Notes under the pieces: model-generated
The model's input: only the letters and a program-made list of their open reading frames with translations
What the model was told of the DNA's origin: nothing
The model's database searches: none
Program-made: the position numbers and the translations under genes
Part shown: positions 1 to 6,600 of the stretch, in pieces
Position numbering within the stretch: position 1 is the first letter of the stretch
Layout: each line of letters opens with the position of its first letter
Source: Lachnospiraceae bacterium UBA7143
GTDB lineage: Bacteria > Bacillota > Clostridia > Lachnospirales > Lachnospiraceae
Direction: 5' to 3'
NCBI GenBank assembly: GCA_002491905.1
Contig: DKWV01000028.1
Location: 1-6,776 of the forward strand
DNA: 6,776 nucleotides

Positions 1-10
1 GACAGAAAAC

Positions 11-49
11 AACCCCACCCCTCAAGATTGAGGGGCAGGGGAGTTGAAC
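11..49 (+). mobile_element. Possible right end of an IS200/IS605-type (TnpB) element: terminal hairpin plus TTGAAC
   Basis: A perfect 8-bp inverted repeat, CCCCTCAA (18-25) and TTGAGGGG (28-35), is flanked by CCCC (13-16) and GGGG (38-41), giving a long GC-rich hairpin. It is followed at once by AGTTGAAC (42-49) and not by a T-run, so it does not look like a simple terminator. A GC-rich subterminal hairpin followed by a short single-stranded cleavage motif such as TTGAAC or TTCAC is typical of IS200/IS605 right ends, where the 3' end of an omega RNA also lies. The call rests on this resemblance alone; the transposase or tnpB gene would be left of the window. The alternative is a 3' structure of an upstream gene. 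Confidence 0.33.
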
Positions 50-74
50 AGGCGAAGCCTATTTTTTACTTTTT
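46..74 (+). terminator. Weak intrinsic terminator of whatever lies upstream
   Basis: AGGC (50-53) and GCCT (57-60) form a short stem with a GAA loop; three further pairs can form outside a C/A mismatch. A six-T run (62-67) and a second T-run (70-74) follow. The stem is short, so efficiency is doubtful. The T-rich stretch may instead serve as an UP-like element for the promoter just downstream. Confidence 0.3.
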
Positions 75-80
75 AACGAT

Positions 81-109
81 AGCACATAAAGATAATTGGG
101 AGTTATAAT
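81..109 (+). promoter_or_regulatory. Candidate sigma-A promoter for the binding-protein gene
   Basis: A perfect TATAAT lies at 104-109. The hexamer 17 nt upstream, AGCACA at 81-86, matches TTGACA only in its last three bases, so the -35 is poor; this would fit a promoter needing an activator. Transcription would begin near 116 and leave an untranslated leader of about 120 nt before the ATG at 237. AT-rich sequence (61-80) precedes it. This is the only consensus -10 in the 5' region. Confidence 0.45.
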
Positions 110-189
110 GCATACATAATCAGTCAAAAAGGACACATAGAATGTACAAAATGACGAAATGTGTTTTGGGACTGAGGGAAAGTGAAAAA

Positions 190-212
190 GTGCAGTGCAC
201 AAAGTGCACAAA
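190..212 (+). repeat. Tandem GTGCACAAA repeat in the 5' leader
   Basis: GTGCACAAA occurs twice head to tail (195-203 and 204-212), preceded by a partial unit GTGCA (190-194). Each GTGCAC is self-complementary, so the pair can also form a 6-bp hairpin with an AAA loop. It ends 10 nt before the ribosome binding site. It could be a repressor operator downstream of the promoter or a leader RNA stem near the SD; the sequence alone does not decide. Confidence 0.5.
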
Positions 213-222
213 AAGAAAGAAT

Positions 223-228
223 GGGAGG
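223..228 (+). promoter_or_regulatory. Ribosome binding site that sets the binding-protein start
   Basis: GGGAGG lies 8 nt before the ATG at 237. This supports 237 over the in-frame GTG at 195, which would add 14 charged residues ahead of the lipoprotein signal and break its normal layout. Confidence 0.85.
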
Positions 229-236
229 AAACAGAA

Positions 237-1628
237 ATGAAAAGAAAGATTTTAGCAGCTTTATTGGCATCTACTATGGTTCTTTCACTGGTTGGATGCG
301 GCGGCGGTTCTGCTGAGACACCTGCGGCTCCCGCAGCGGACAGCGGTGCGGCTACTGAGGAGGCGGCTCCTGCGGCAGACAGTGGTGATGCGGCGGCGGA
401 GGGAGCTCCCGCGGCAGACGCATCGGCGGCAGGCGGTGAGGAGACCCTGACAGTATGGTGTTGGGATCCGGCATTCAACTTAAACGCTATGTATGAGGCG
501 GAGAAGGTTTACCAGAAGGATCACCCCAATTTCAAGCTGAATGTAGTTGAGACTCCTTGGGATGATATCCAGACCAAGGTTACCACAGCGGCTACTTCCG
601 GCGATCTGAGCACACTGCCTGACATCTTCCTGATGCAGGATAATGCGTTCCAGAAGAACGTACTTGCATTCCCTGATGTATGCATGGATCTGACCAACAG
701 CGGCATTGATTATTCTCAGTTCGCAGCAGGTAAGACGGCTTACTCCGTAATCGACGGCAAGAACTACGGTGTGCCTTTTGATAACGGCGCAGTTGTGGCA
801 TGCTACCGTACAGATATTCTGGAGCAGGCAGGTCTGACCATCGATGATTTCACGGATATTACTTTTGACCAGTATCTTGAGAACGGCAAGAAGGTTCTCG
901 AAGCGACAGGCAAGCCCCTCATCTCCATGCAGGCAGGTGAGTGTGACCTGATTATGATGATGCTCCAGTCTGCAGGCGCTTCCCTTTTCAATGAGGACGG
1001 CACGGCAAACATCACAGGCAACGATACGTTAAGAATCGTTATGGAGACTTACAAGTCCCTCAAGGACGCAGGCGTACTTACCGAGGTTAACAGCTGGGAT
1101 GAGTATGTAGGTGATTTCGTAAGTGGCAATGTGGCAGGCACGATCAACGGATGTTGGATCATGGCATCTATCCAGACAGCAGAGGATCAGAAGGGCAACT
1201 GGGCGATCACGAATATGCCCAGCCTGGTAGGCGCAGCAAACGCAACCAACTACTCCAACAACGGCGGTTCTTCCTGGGCAGTAACCACGAAGTGCGCAAA
1301 CCCGGATCTGGCATGTGACTTCCTTAAAAGTACTTTTGCAGGCAGCACAGAGCTGTATGACAACATCCTTCCCAGCGGCGCACTGGCAACATGGGCACCT
1401 GCAGGTGATTCCGATGCATATGCAACACCTAACGAGTTCTTCGGCGGCGACGCAGTTTCCGCTAAGATCGTAGACTTCGCGACCAAGGTTCCGACCAACA
1501 TCACAGGCGCATACTACTACGAGGCTCGTAACGCGGTAGCAACGGCGATCACGAACTATATCAACGGTGCAGACCTCGAGTCCGAACTGCAGACCGCAGA
1601 GCAGACCATTAACTTTAACATGCAGTAG
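237..1628 (+). CDS. ABC transporter sugar-binding lipoprotein (CUT1 / SBP family 1)
   Basis: Extracellular solute receptor of an ABC sugar importer, anchored to the outer face of the membrane; 463 aa from the ATG at 237. The N-terminus is a lipoprotein signal: MKRK, a hydrophobic stretch 5-19, and lipobox LVGC with the lipidated cysteine at residue 21. Residues 22-69 are a flexible Gly/Ala/Asp-rich linker containing three 13-residue repeats. The mature domain starts at LTVWCWDP (71-78) and resembles the MalE-like family 1 binding proteins, with GVPFDNG at 178-184 and GGSSW at 343-347 among recognisable family-type segments. Total length is usual for the family. Seven cysteines occur in the mature domain, compatible with an anaerobic life. 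The next genes are its permeases and a beta-galactosidase, so a galactoside ligand is inferred, not shown. Codon choice looks more uniform and GC-rich than in the first permease, as expected for high expression. Confidence 0.93.
   Translation: MKRKILAALLASTMVLSLVGCGGGSAETPAAPAADSGAATEEAAPAADSGDAAAEGAPAADASAAGGEETLTVWCWDPAFNLNAMYEAEKVYQKDHPNFKLNVVETPWDDIQTKVTTAATSGDLSTLPDIFLMQDNAFQKNVLAFPDVCMDLTNSGIDYSQFAAGKTAYSVIDGKNYGVPFDNGAVVACYRTDILEQAGLTIDDFTDITFDQYLENGKKVLEATGKPLISMQAGECDLIMMMLQSAGASLFNEDGTANITGNDTLRIVMETYKSLKDAGVLTEVNSWDEYVGDFVSGNVAGTINGCWIMASIQTAEDQKGNWAITNMPSLVGAANATNYSNNGGSSWAVTTKCANPDLACDFLKSTFAGSTELYDNILPSGALATWAPAGDSDAYATPNEFFGGDAVSAKIVDFATKVPTNITGAYYYEARNAVATAITNYINGADLESELQTAEQTINFNMQ
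327..443 (+). repeat. Three 39-nt in-frame repeats coding the lipoprotein linker
   Basis: Units start at 327, 366 and 405 with an exact 39-nt (13-codon) period. The first encodes APAADSGAATEEA, the second APAADSGDAAAEG, and the third begins APAAD and then drifts. The shared GCN-CCN-GCN-GCN-GAC core is visible in the DNA with only synonymous changes. The repeat probably arose by tandem duplication and sets the tether length between lipid anchor and binding domain. Confidence 0.75.
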
Positions 1629-1635
1629 GCAATGA

Positions 1636-1665
1636 GCCGTGCAGATTTTGGCGGATGAGCACGGC
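1636..1665 (+). other. Stem loop just after the binding-protein stop codon
   Basis: GCCGTGC (1636-1642) and GCACGGC (1659-1665) are perfect inverted repeats with a 16-nt loop. No T-run follows, so it is not a standard terminator; a 3' stabilising or processing stem is possible. Its loop and right arm contain GATTTTGGCGGATGAGC (1644-1660), which recurs in altered form at 3480-3496. Confidence 0.45.
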
Positions 1666-1700
1666 GAGTGTACGAATGCAATATAAGCAACAAGCAGCAC

Positions 1701-1736
1701 AGGGGAATAGTTTTTGTAAGCTGTTCCCCTTTTTTT
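1701..1736 (+). terminator. Intrinsic (probably partial) terminator between binding protein and permeases
   Basis: AGGGGAATAG (1701-1710) pairs with CTGTTCCCCT (1721-1730), ten pairs including one T-G wobble, with a 10-nt loop and a seven-T run at 1730-1736. No promoter hexamers are evident between it and the next gene, so the permeases probably depend on readthrough. Such an arrangement commonly keeps the binding protein more abundant than its permeases. Confidence 0.8.
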
Positions 1737-1759
1737 CTCCAACGGTAGAGAAGGAGGGG
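1728..1759 (+). promoter_or_regulatory. Strong SD of permease 1, possibly masked by a stem with the upstream T/C tract
   Basis: AAGGAGGGG (1751-1759) is a strong ribosome binding site ending 5 nt before the TTG at 1765, and it decides that start. The pyrimidine tract 1728-1739 can pair with 1748-1759 over 12 positions, several of them G-T wobbles, leaving an 8-nt loop (1740-1747). The stem would hide the SD and shares three bases with the terminator hairpin. The SD is clear; the masking stem is inferred. Confidence 0.6.
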
Positions 1760-1764
1760 TTTTT

Positions 1765-2655
1765 TTGAGCAAGCCAAAAAAGATGACGCTTAGCAAAAAA
1801 CAGAATCTGATGGGGTGGGTATTCCTTCTGCCCGGCGCGCTTCTGATTTTCATTATGAGTTTTGTGCCGATGTTTAGGGCTCTGCTTTTGTCATTTAAGT
1901 CGGGTGTCGGTGCAAATATGAAGTGGTCCGGCATTTCCAATTACATTCGAATGTTCCAAGATACGGTGTTTGTCCAGTCTGTTAAAAATACATTTTTCTA
2001 CTTGATTATTCAGGTACCGGTGATGTTGATTCTTGCGTTGATTCTTGCGTCCATACTGAATAATAAGGACTTGAAATTCAAGGGACTTTTCCGGACAATG
2101 ATTTTCCTGCCCTGCGCAACCTCGCTGGTGGCATACGCAATCATTTTCCGCTCCCTTTTTGCAAATAATGGATTAATTAATTTACTTTTTGTTAAATTGG
2201 GAATTTTGGATCAGCCTTACGCGTTTCTGACGAACACCACGAGCGCACGTATTGTCATAATCATCGCACTGCTTTGGCGGTGGACGGGATATAATATGGT
2301 ATTCTATCTGTCTGGCCTGCAGAATATTGAGTATTCCGTGTATGAGGCAGCTAAGATTGACGGCGCGTCTGCGGTACAGTCCTTCTTTAAGATTACGGTG
2401 CCGCTTTTGAAGCCTACGATTCTGTTGACGGCGATCATGTCCACTAACGGAACGTTACAGCTCTTCGATGAGTCGGTCAACCTGACAAAGGGCGGCCCGG
2501 CAAATACATCAATCACGATGTCGCATTACATATATGATATGTCCTTTAAGTATGTGCCGAACTTCGGTTATGCGGCGGCAATGTCCTTCTTAATTTTGAT
2601 TCTGGTTGCTGTTCTGGCATTCCTGCAGATGAAAGTAGGTGATAAGCGTGATTAA
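1765..2655 (+). CDS. ABC sugar transporter permease, MalF/UgpA-like (CUT1)
   Basis: Inner-membrane subunit of a binding-protein-dependent sugar importer; 296 aa, usual for the short MalF-like permeases of Firmicutes. About six membrane segments are visible, roughly at 14-38, 76-98, 108-131, 162-183, 214-228 and 269-288. The cytoplasmic EAA loop that contacts the ATPase is intact: EAAKIDGASAVQSFFKITVPLL, with E194, A195, A196, G200 and P213. The TTG start at 1765 is chosen because AAGGAGGGG lies just upstream and the first seven codons (MSKPKKM) give a normal basic N-terminus; the next in-frame ATG (1783) has no SD. Its end overlaps the second permease by 8 nt, indicating translational coupling. 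Base composition is more AT-rich than the binding protein. Family is confident; substrate is inferred from the beta-galactosidase downstream. Confidence 0.93.
   Translation: MSKPKKMTLSKKQNLMGWVFLLPGALLIFIMSFVPMFRALLLSFKSGVGANMKWSGISNYIRMFQDTVFVQSVKNTFFYLIIQVPVMLILALILASILNNKDLKFKGLFRTMIFLPCATSLVAYAIIFRSLFANNGLINLLFVKLGILDQPYAFLTNTTSARIVIIIALLWRWTGYNMVFYLSGLQNIEYSVYEAAKIDGASAVQSFFKITVPLLKPTILLTAIMSTNGTLQLFDESVNLTKGGPANTSITMSHYIYDMSFKYVPNFGYAAAMSFLILILVAVLAFLQMKVGDKRD
2635..2643 (+). promoter_or_regulatory. SD inside permease 1 that sets the permease 2 start
   Basis: AGGTGAT (2637-2643) matches the 3' side of the extended SD consensus and lies 4 nt before the GTG at 2648. The upstream in-frame GTG at 2639 falls within this site and has no good SD of its own, so 2648 is preferred. 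Confidence 0.6.
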
Positions 2656-3454
2656 ATTGAGAAAATTTGGTATGTATCTGTTTTTGATTATTGTATCATT
2701 TATCTCTGTCTTTCCGCTCTACTGGATGGTAAGTGCGGCGACGAACAAGAGCGCGGAGGTCATTTCCGGGCGGCTGATTCCGGGTACCTATTTCTTTGAA
2801 AACTGGAAAAATCTTATGGCAGCGCAGAACGTAGGAAGGGCGTTTGGGAACTCTTTCAAGTATGCGGTTATATTGACAATCGTGTCACTTTTAGTCAGCT
2901 CTCTGGCAGGCTACGGGTTTGAGATTTTCCATGACAAGGGCAAGGATATACTGATGAGCATTATCCTGCTGGCGATGATGGTACCTTTTGTGGCGACCAT
3001 GATTCCGCTGTTCCAGATGTTTTCGAAAGCGGGCTGGTTAAATACGACGATCGGATTTATCCTGCCGACGATCTCCACGCCTTTCCTGATTATGATGTTC
3101 CGGCAGAGCGCAAGATCGTTCCCGCATGATATCATGGAGGCGGCAAGGATTGATGGTCTTTCTGAGATCCGTATTTTCTTCCAGATGTTTATACCTACCA
3201 TGAGATCTACCTATGCGGCGGCGATGACCATTACCTTCATGAATGCATGGAACAGTTACCTGTGGCCGAAGGTAATCATGACGGATGCGACCAGTCAGAC
3301 GATGCCGATGGTGGTGGCGAACCTGACGGAGGGTTATGTGACAGACTACGGTATGCTGATGCTTGCCGTGCTGATTTGTACCCTGCCTACCGCGATCGTA
3401 TTCTTCTGCTTACAGAACGCATTTGCAGAAGGTATTACCGGCGCTGTAAAATAA
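2648..3454 (+). CDS. ABC sugar transporter permease, MalG/UgpE-like (CUT1)
   Basis: Second membrane subunit of the importer, pairing with the upstream permease; 268 aa from the GTG at 2648 (271 aa if the GTG at 2639 were used). Membrane segments are visible near 8-29, 72-91, 101-121, 135-152, 188-207 and 236-257. The EAA loop is intact: EAARIDGLSEIRIFFQMFIP, with E164, A165, A166, G170 and P183. The short N-terminus and a C-terminus ending in FAEGITGAVK are typical of MalG-like permeases. The 8-nt overlap with the upstream gene suggests coupled translation and equal stoichiometry. No ATPase follows, so the complex must borrow one encoded elsewhere, as is usual for CUT1 operons in Firmicutes. 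A 170-nt spacer separates it from the beta-galactosidase. Confidence 0.93.
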   Translation: MIKLRKFGMYLFLIIVSFISVFPLYWMVSAATNKSAEVISGRLIPGTYFFENWKNLMAAQNVGRAFGNSFKYAVILTIVSLLVSSLAGYGFEIFHDKGKDILMSIILLAMMVPFVATMIPLFQMFSKAGWLNTTIGFILPTISTPFLIMMFRQSARSFPHDIMEAARIDGLSEIRIFFQMFIPTMRSTYAAAMTITFMNAWNSYLWPKVIMTDATSQTMPMVVANLTEGYVTDYGMLMLAVLICTLPTAIVFFCLQNAFAEGITGAVK

Positions 3455-3459
3455 CGTAA

Positions 3460-3512
3460 GCACAAAGCCGCGAAGCGGCGATTTTGCCGATTGAGCGGAG
3501 CTCAATCTGTGC
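3460..3512 (+). other. Possible three-way-junction RNA element after permease 2
   Basis: Two perfect hairpins stand side by side: GCCGC-GAA-GCGGC (3467-3479) and GATTGAGC-GGA-GCTCAATC (3489-3507). They are enclosed by GCACA (3460-3464) and TGTGC (3508-3512), which are also complementary, so the whole could fold into a closed three-way junction. The first hairpin is followed by GATTTTG, too few T for a good terminator. Roles could be 3' end protection, a weak terminator, or a dispersed intergenic repeat; a related core follows the binding-protein gene. Confidence 0.5.
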
Positions 3513-3516
3513 ATGG

Positions 3517-3537
3517 GTGAAATAGGTTGATTTTCAC
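3517..3537 (+). promoter_or_regulatory. Inverted repeat GTGAAA-N9-TTTCAC upstream of the beta-galactosidase
   Basis: GTGAAA (3517-3522) and TTTCAC (3532-3537) are perfect inverted arms with a 9-nt spacer, a span suited to a dimeric regulator. A CATAAT hexamer (3537-3542) abuts the right arm and could be a -10 box, but no good -35 lies 16-18 nt upstream. It does not match the catabolite cre consensus, and no regulator is identifiable. Confidence 0.3.
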
Positions 3538-3542
3538 ATAAT

Positions 3543-3586
3543 AAGGTGTCAGAAGCATCTGGGTATTTAGGTGGTTTTGGCACCTT
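3543..3586 (+). other. Competing stems in the beta-galactosidase leader
   Basis: AGGTG occurs at 3544-3548 and again at 3569-3573. Both can pair with CACCT at 3581-3585. The outer choice, AAGGTGTC (3543-3550) with GGCACCTT (3579-3586), gives eight pairs with one wobble; the inner choice gives a 5-bp stem with a 7-nt loop. The two folds exclude each other. Only a weak T-rich tail (TTTGTT) follows, so a terminator role is uncertain. Confidence 0.3.
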
Positions 3587-3598
3587 TGTTATAACAAA
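3585..3598 (+). promoter_or_regulatory. 14-bp perfect palindrome over a possible -10 box: candidate operator
   Basis: TTTGTTATAACAAA is a perfect palindrome centred between 3591 and 3592. It contains TATAAC (3590-3595), a five-of-six -10 match; the hexamer 17 nt upstream, TTAGGT, is a poor -35. If used, transcription would start near 3602, about 23 nt before the ATG. The position fits a repressor site controlling the beta-galactosidase separately from the transporter. The symmetry is AT-centred, unlike the CG-centred LacI-type operators. Confidence 0.4.
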
Positions 3599-3605
3599 TC
3601 AAGTG

Positions 3606-3612
3606 AAAGGAG
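3606..3612 (+). promoter_or_regulatory. Ribosome binding site of the beta-galactosidase, with long spacing
   Basis: AAAGGAG ends 12 nt before the ATG at 3625, longer than the usual 6-9 nt. No in-frame start lies between them, and the protein begins with a normal family N-terminus, so the ATG stands. Confidence 0.7.
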
Positions 3613-3624
3613 CATTGTTTTAAT

Positions 3625-6600
3625 ATGTCGCAATTTGATTACAGTAAAGTAAAAGACCCCCAATTTTTCAAGGAAAATGTTCTTCCGGCACATGCCGCTT
3701 TAAACCTGTACGCCAGCGAAAAGGAGGCGGTACGCGGACAAAGCAGCCTGATACACTCGCTGGACGGCATCTGGAAATTTTCTTATGCGGTAAATATAGA
3801 TTCTGTGGTGAAAGGATTTGAGCAGGAAAGTTATGACTGCAGACCGTGGGCGGATATCCGGGTACCAGCGCATATCCAGATGGAGGGTTACGACATACCG
3901 CAGTATGTCAACACACAGTACCCTTGGGACGGCAGGGAGGAAATTTTACCGGGGGAAATTCCCGAGAGGTTTAATCCCGTGGCAAGCTATGTGAAATATT
4001 TTGAAGTACCGGCGCATATGCGTGGACAGGAAATCCGCATTGTGTTTGAGGGCACGGAGAGCGGAATGGCGCTCTGGTGCAACGGCGCTTATGTGGGCTA
4101 CAGCGAGGACAGCTTTACGCCCTCGGAATTTGACCTCACGTCCTATCTGAAGGAGGGGGAAAACAAGCTGGCGGTACAGGTTTATAAATGGACTTCTTCA
4201 AGCTGGTGCGAGGATCAGGATTTCTATCGGTTTTCTGGTATTTACCGGAGCGTGTACCTGTATGCGGTTCCCACCGTTCATGTGGAGGATCTGACTGTGA
4301 AGACGCTCTTCGAGGAGGGAAGTTTTGACCGGGCGAAACTGGCTGTATGCTACAGGGCAAAAGGAAATGGTACCTGTAAAATTCGCTTAAAAGACGGAGA
4401 GACGACGCTTCTTGAGAAAGAGCAGAAGTCGGACGGAGAGACTTCCTTTGAGGAAATGGTCGAGAAGCCCGAGCTTTGGAGTGCGGAGAAGCCTTATTTA
4501 TATCACTTAGAGATTACGTGCTTTGATGAGAATGGCGGGACGGTAGAGTATGTGTCACAGCCGGTAGGCTTCCGTAAATTTGAAATGAAAAATAATCGTA
4601 TGCTTCTGAATGGGAAACGCATTGTATTCAAGGGCGCAAACCGTCACGACTTCAGTTCTGTATCGGGAAGACACGTGTCCTATGAGGAGCTTTTGAAAGA
4701 TATCGTGACTATGAAGCGGAACAATATCAATGCGATCCGTACATCCCACTATCCCGACGATGAGAGACTTTATGGGCTGTGCGATCTTTATGGACTGTAT
4801 TTAATTGCGGAGAACAATCTGGAATCCCACGGAACCTGGGACGCCTATCTGAAAGGGAAAAAGGATATGTCCTTTGTGCTGCCGGATGATAAGGCAGACT
4901 GGAAGGAAATGCTGTATGACCGCATCCGTTCCTGCTACCACAGGGATAAAAACCATCCGGCGGTTCTGATCTGGTCGGTGGGAAATGAATCCTACGGCGG
5001 TGAGACGATCTATGAGATGTCGGAGCTTTTCCGCAAACTGGATGACACCAGACTGGTGCACTACGAGGGCGTCTTCAACGACAGGCGTTACAACGATTCC
5101 TCCGATATGGAAAGCCGCATGTATGCAACGGTGGCGGATATAGAAGAGTATCTGGAAAACGGCGACGGGAAACCTTTCATTTCCTGCGAATACGCCCATG
5201 CTATGGGCAATTCCTGTGGCGCGATGCACAAGTACACGGAGCTGGCAGATCAGGAAAATTCCCAGTATCAGGGCGGCTTTATCTGGGATTATGTGGATCA
5301 GAGTATCTATAAAAAAGACCGTTACGGAAAGTGGTTCCAGGCTTACGGCGGCGATTTCGGCGAGCGGCCTACGGACTATAATTTCAGCGGTAACGGCATC
5401 GCCTACGGCGGGGAGCGCAAAGCATCCCCCAAAATGCAGGAGGTGAAGTTCAACTATCAGAATATTGCGGTTACAGTGGGAACGGAAGGTTTTGAAGTGT
5501 GGAATAAAAACCTCTTTACTTCCACGGACCAATATGCGTGTGTGGCAGAGCTTCTGCGGGACGGCGTCAGCGTGGAACGCAGGGAACTTGCAGGGATTAC
5601 CGTCTTGCCGGAAAGCAGACAGACGTATCCCGCGCCTTTCACTTTGCCGGAGGAACCGGGCGAATATGCGGTGACGGTCTCATTCTTCCTGAAAGAAGAT
5701 ACGCCGTGGGCGAAAGCCGGGCACGAGGTGGCCTTCGGACAGGCGGTGATCGGAAAAGTGGATGCGCCTGCGGAGGACAGAAAAAAACCGCTTACCGTTA
5801 TATGGGGCAATGATAACATCGGTGTCCGGGGAGAGTCCTTTGATGTGCTGTTCTCGGAGCCGGGCGGTGCGACATCTGCTTTCGGAATGGTTTCCTACCG
5901 CTATGCGGGTAAGGAAATGCTGGAAGCGATTCCGGGGCCGAATTTCTGGCGTGCGCCTACGGACAACGACACAGGCAACCGTATGATGGCAAGACAAGGG
6001 CAGTGGAAACTGGCAAGTCTCTACGCGTCCTGCAGAAAACCCGCAGGGAGGTTGAATAAATCGGGAGAAGTCTTTGAGAATCCAGACGTCCGGGAAGAGG
6101 AGGATCATGTCAGCGTGACCTATCTGTATGATCTTCCGACTACGCCGGCAGCAGCCTGTCTGTTAAATTATAAGGTGTACGGAGACGGCAGTGTACAGAC
6201 CACTCTCACCTATGATCCTGTGGAGGGGCTGCCGGATATGCCGGAGTTCGGCGTGCTGTTTAAATTGAATGCGGACTATGACCGTCTGGAGTGGTACGGC
6301 AACGGCCCCGAGGAGACCTATGCTGACAGGGAGCAGGGCGGGAAACTGGGCGTTTACCGCAATATGGTGGCGGACAATATGGCGGCCTACCTGGTGCCCC
6401 AGGAATGCGGCAACAAAACGAAAGTCCGCTGGGCGAAGGTGACGGACAGACGGGGACGCGGCATGCTCTTTGCCGGGGACGGCATGAATTTCTCGGCGCT
6501 GCCCTACACACCCCATGAGATAGAGAATGCAAGGCACTCCTATGAGCTGCCGCCCGTGCATTATACGGTGGTGCGCGTGGCGGGCGGACAGCTTGGCGTC

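Noticed and set aside
190..212. CRISPR-like repeats
   Set aside because: Units are 9 nt and directly adjacent, with no spacers; no array-like repeat exists elsewhere in the window.
195..236. Upstream GTG start for the binding protein
   Set aside because: It would put 14 mostly charged residues before the lipoprotein signal and lies inside the GTGCACAAA repeat; the ATG at 237 has a well placed GGGAGG.
1029..1940. 303-aa open frame on the minus strand
   Set aside because: It lies antisense across the end of the binding protein, the spacer and the start of permease 1. Its protein is cysteine-rich with no recognisable domain, and both overlapped genes are clear family members.
2639..2647. Earlier GTG start for permease 2
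   Set aside because: This codon lies within the likely SD (AGGTGAT) and has no good SD of its own; 2648 is preferred, although a 3-residue difference cannot be excluded.
3247..3459. 70-aa plus-strand frame inside permease 2
   Set aside because: It is a shadow frame of the permease without an SD or domain, and the permease sequence is intact to its normal C-terminus.
3604..3620. Catabolite-responsive (cre) site near the beta-galactosidase SD
   Set aside because: TGAAAGGAGCATTG has the outer bases of a half site but lacks the central CG of the cre consensus.
4801..5532. 243-aa open frame on the minus strand
   Set aside because: It is antisense to the catalytic barrel of the beta-galactosidase, including both active-site motifs; the open frame follows from the codon usage of the real gene.
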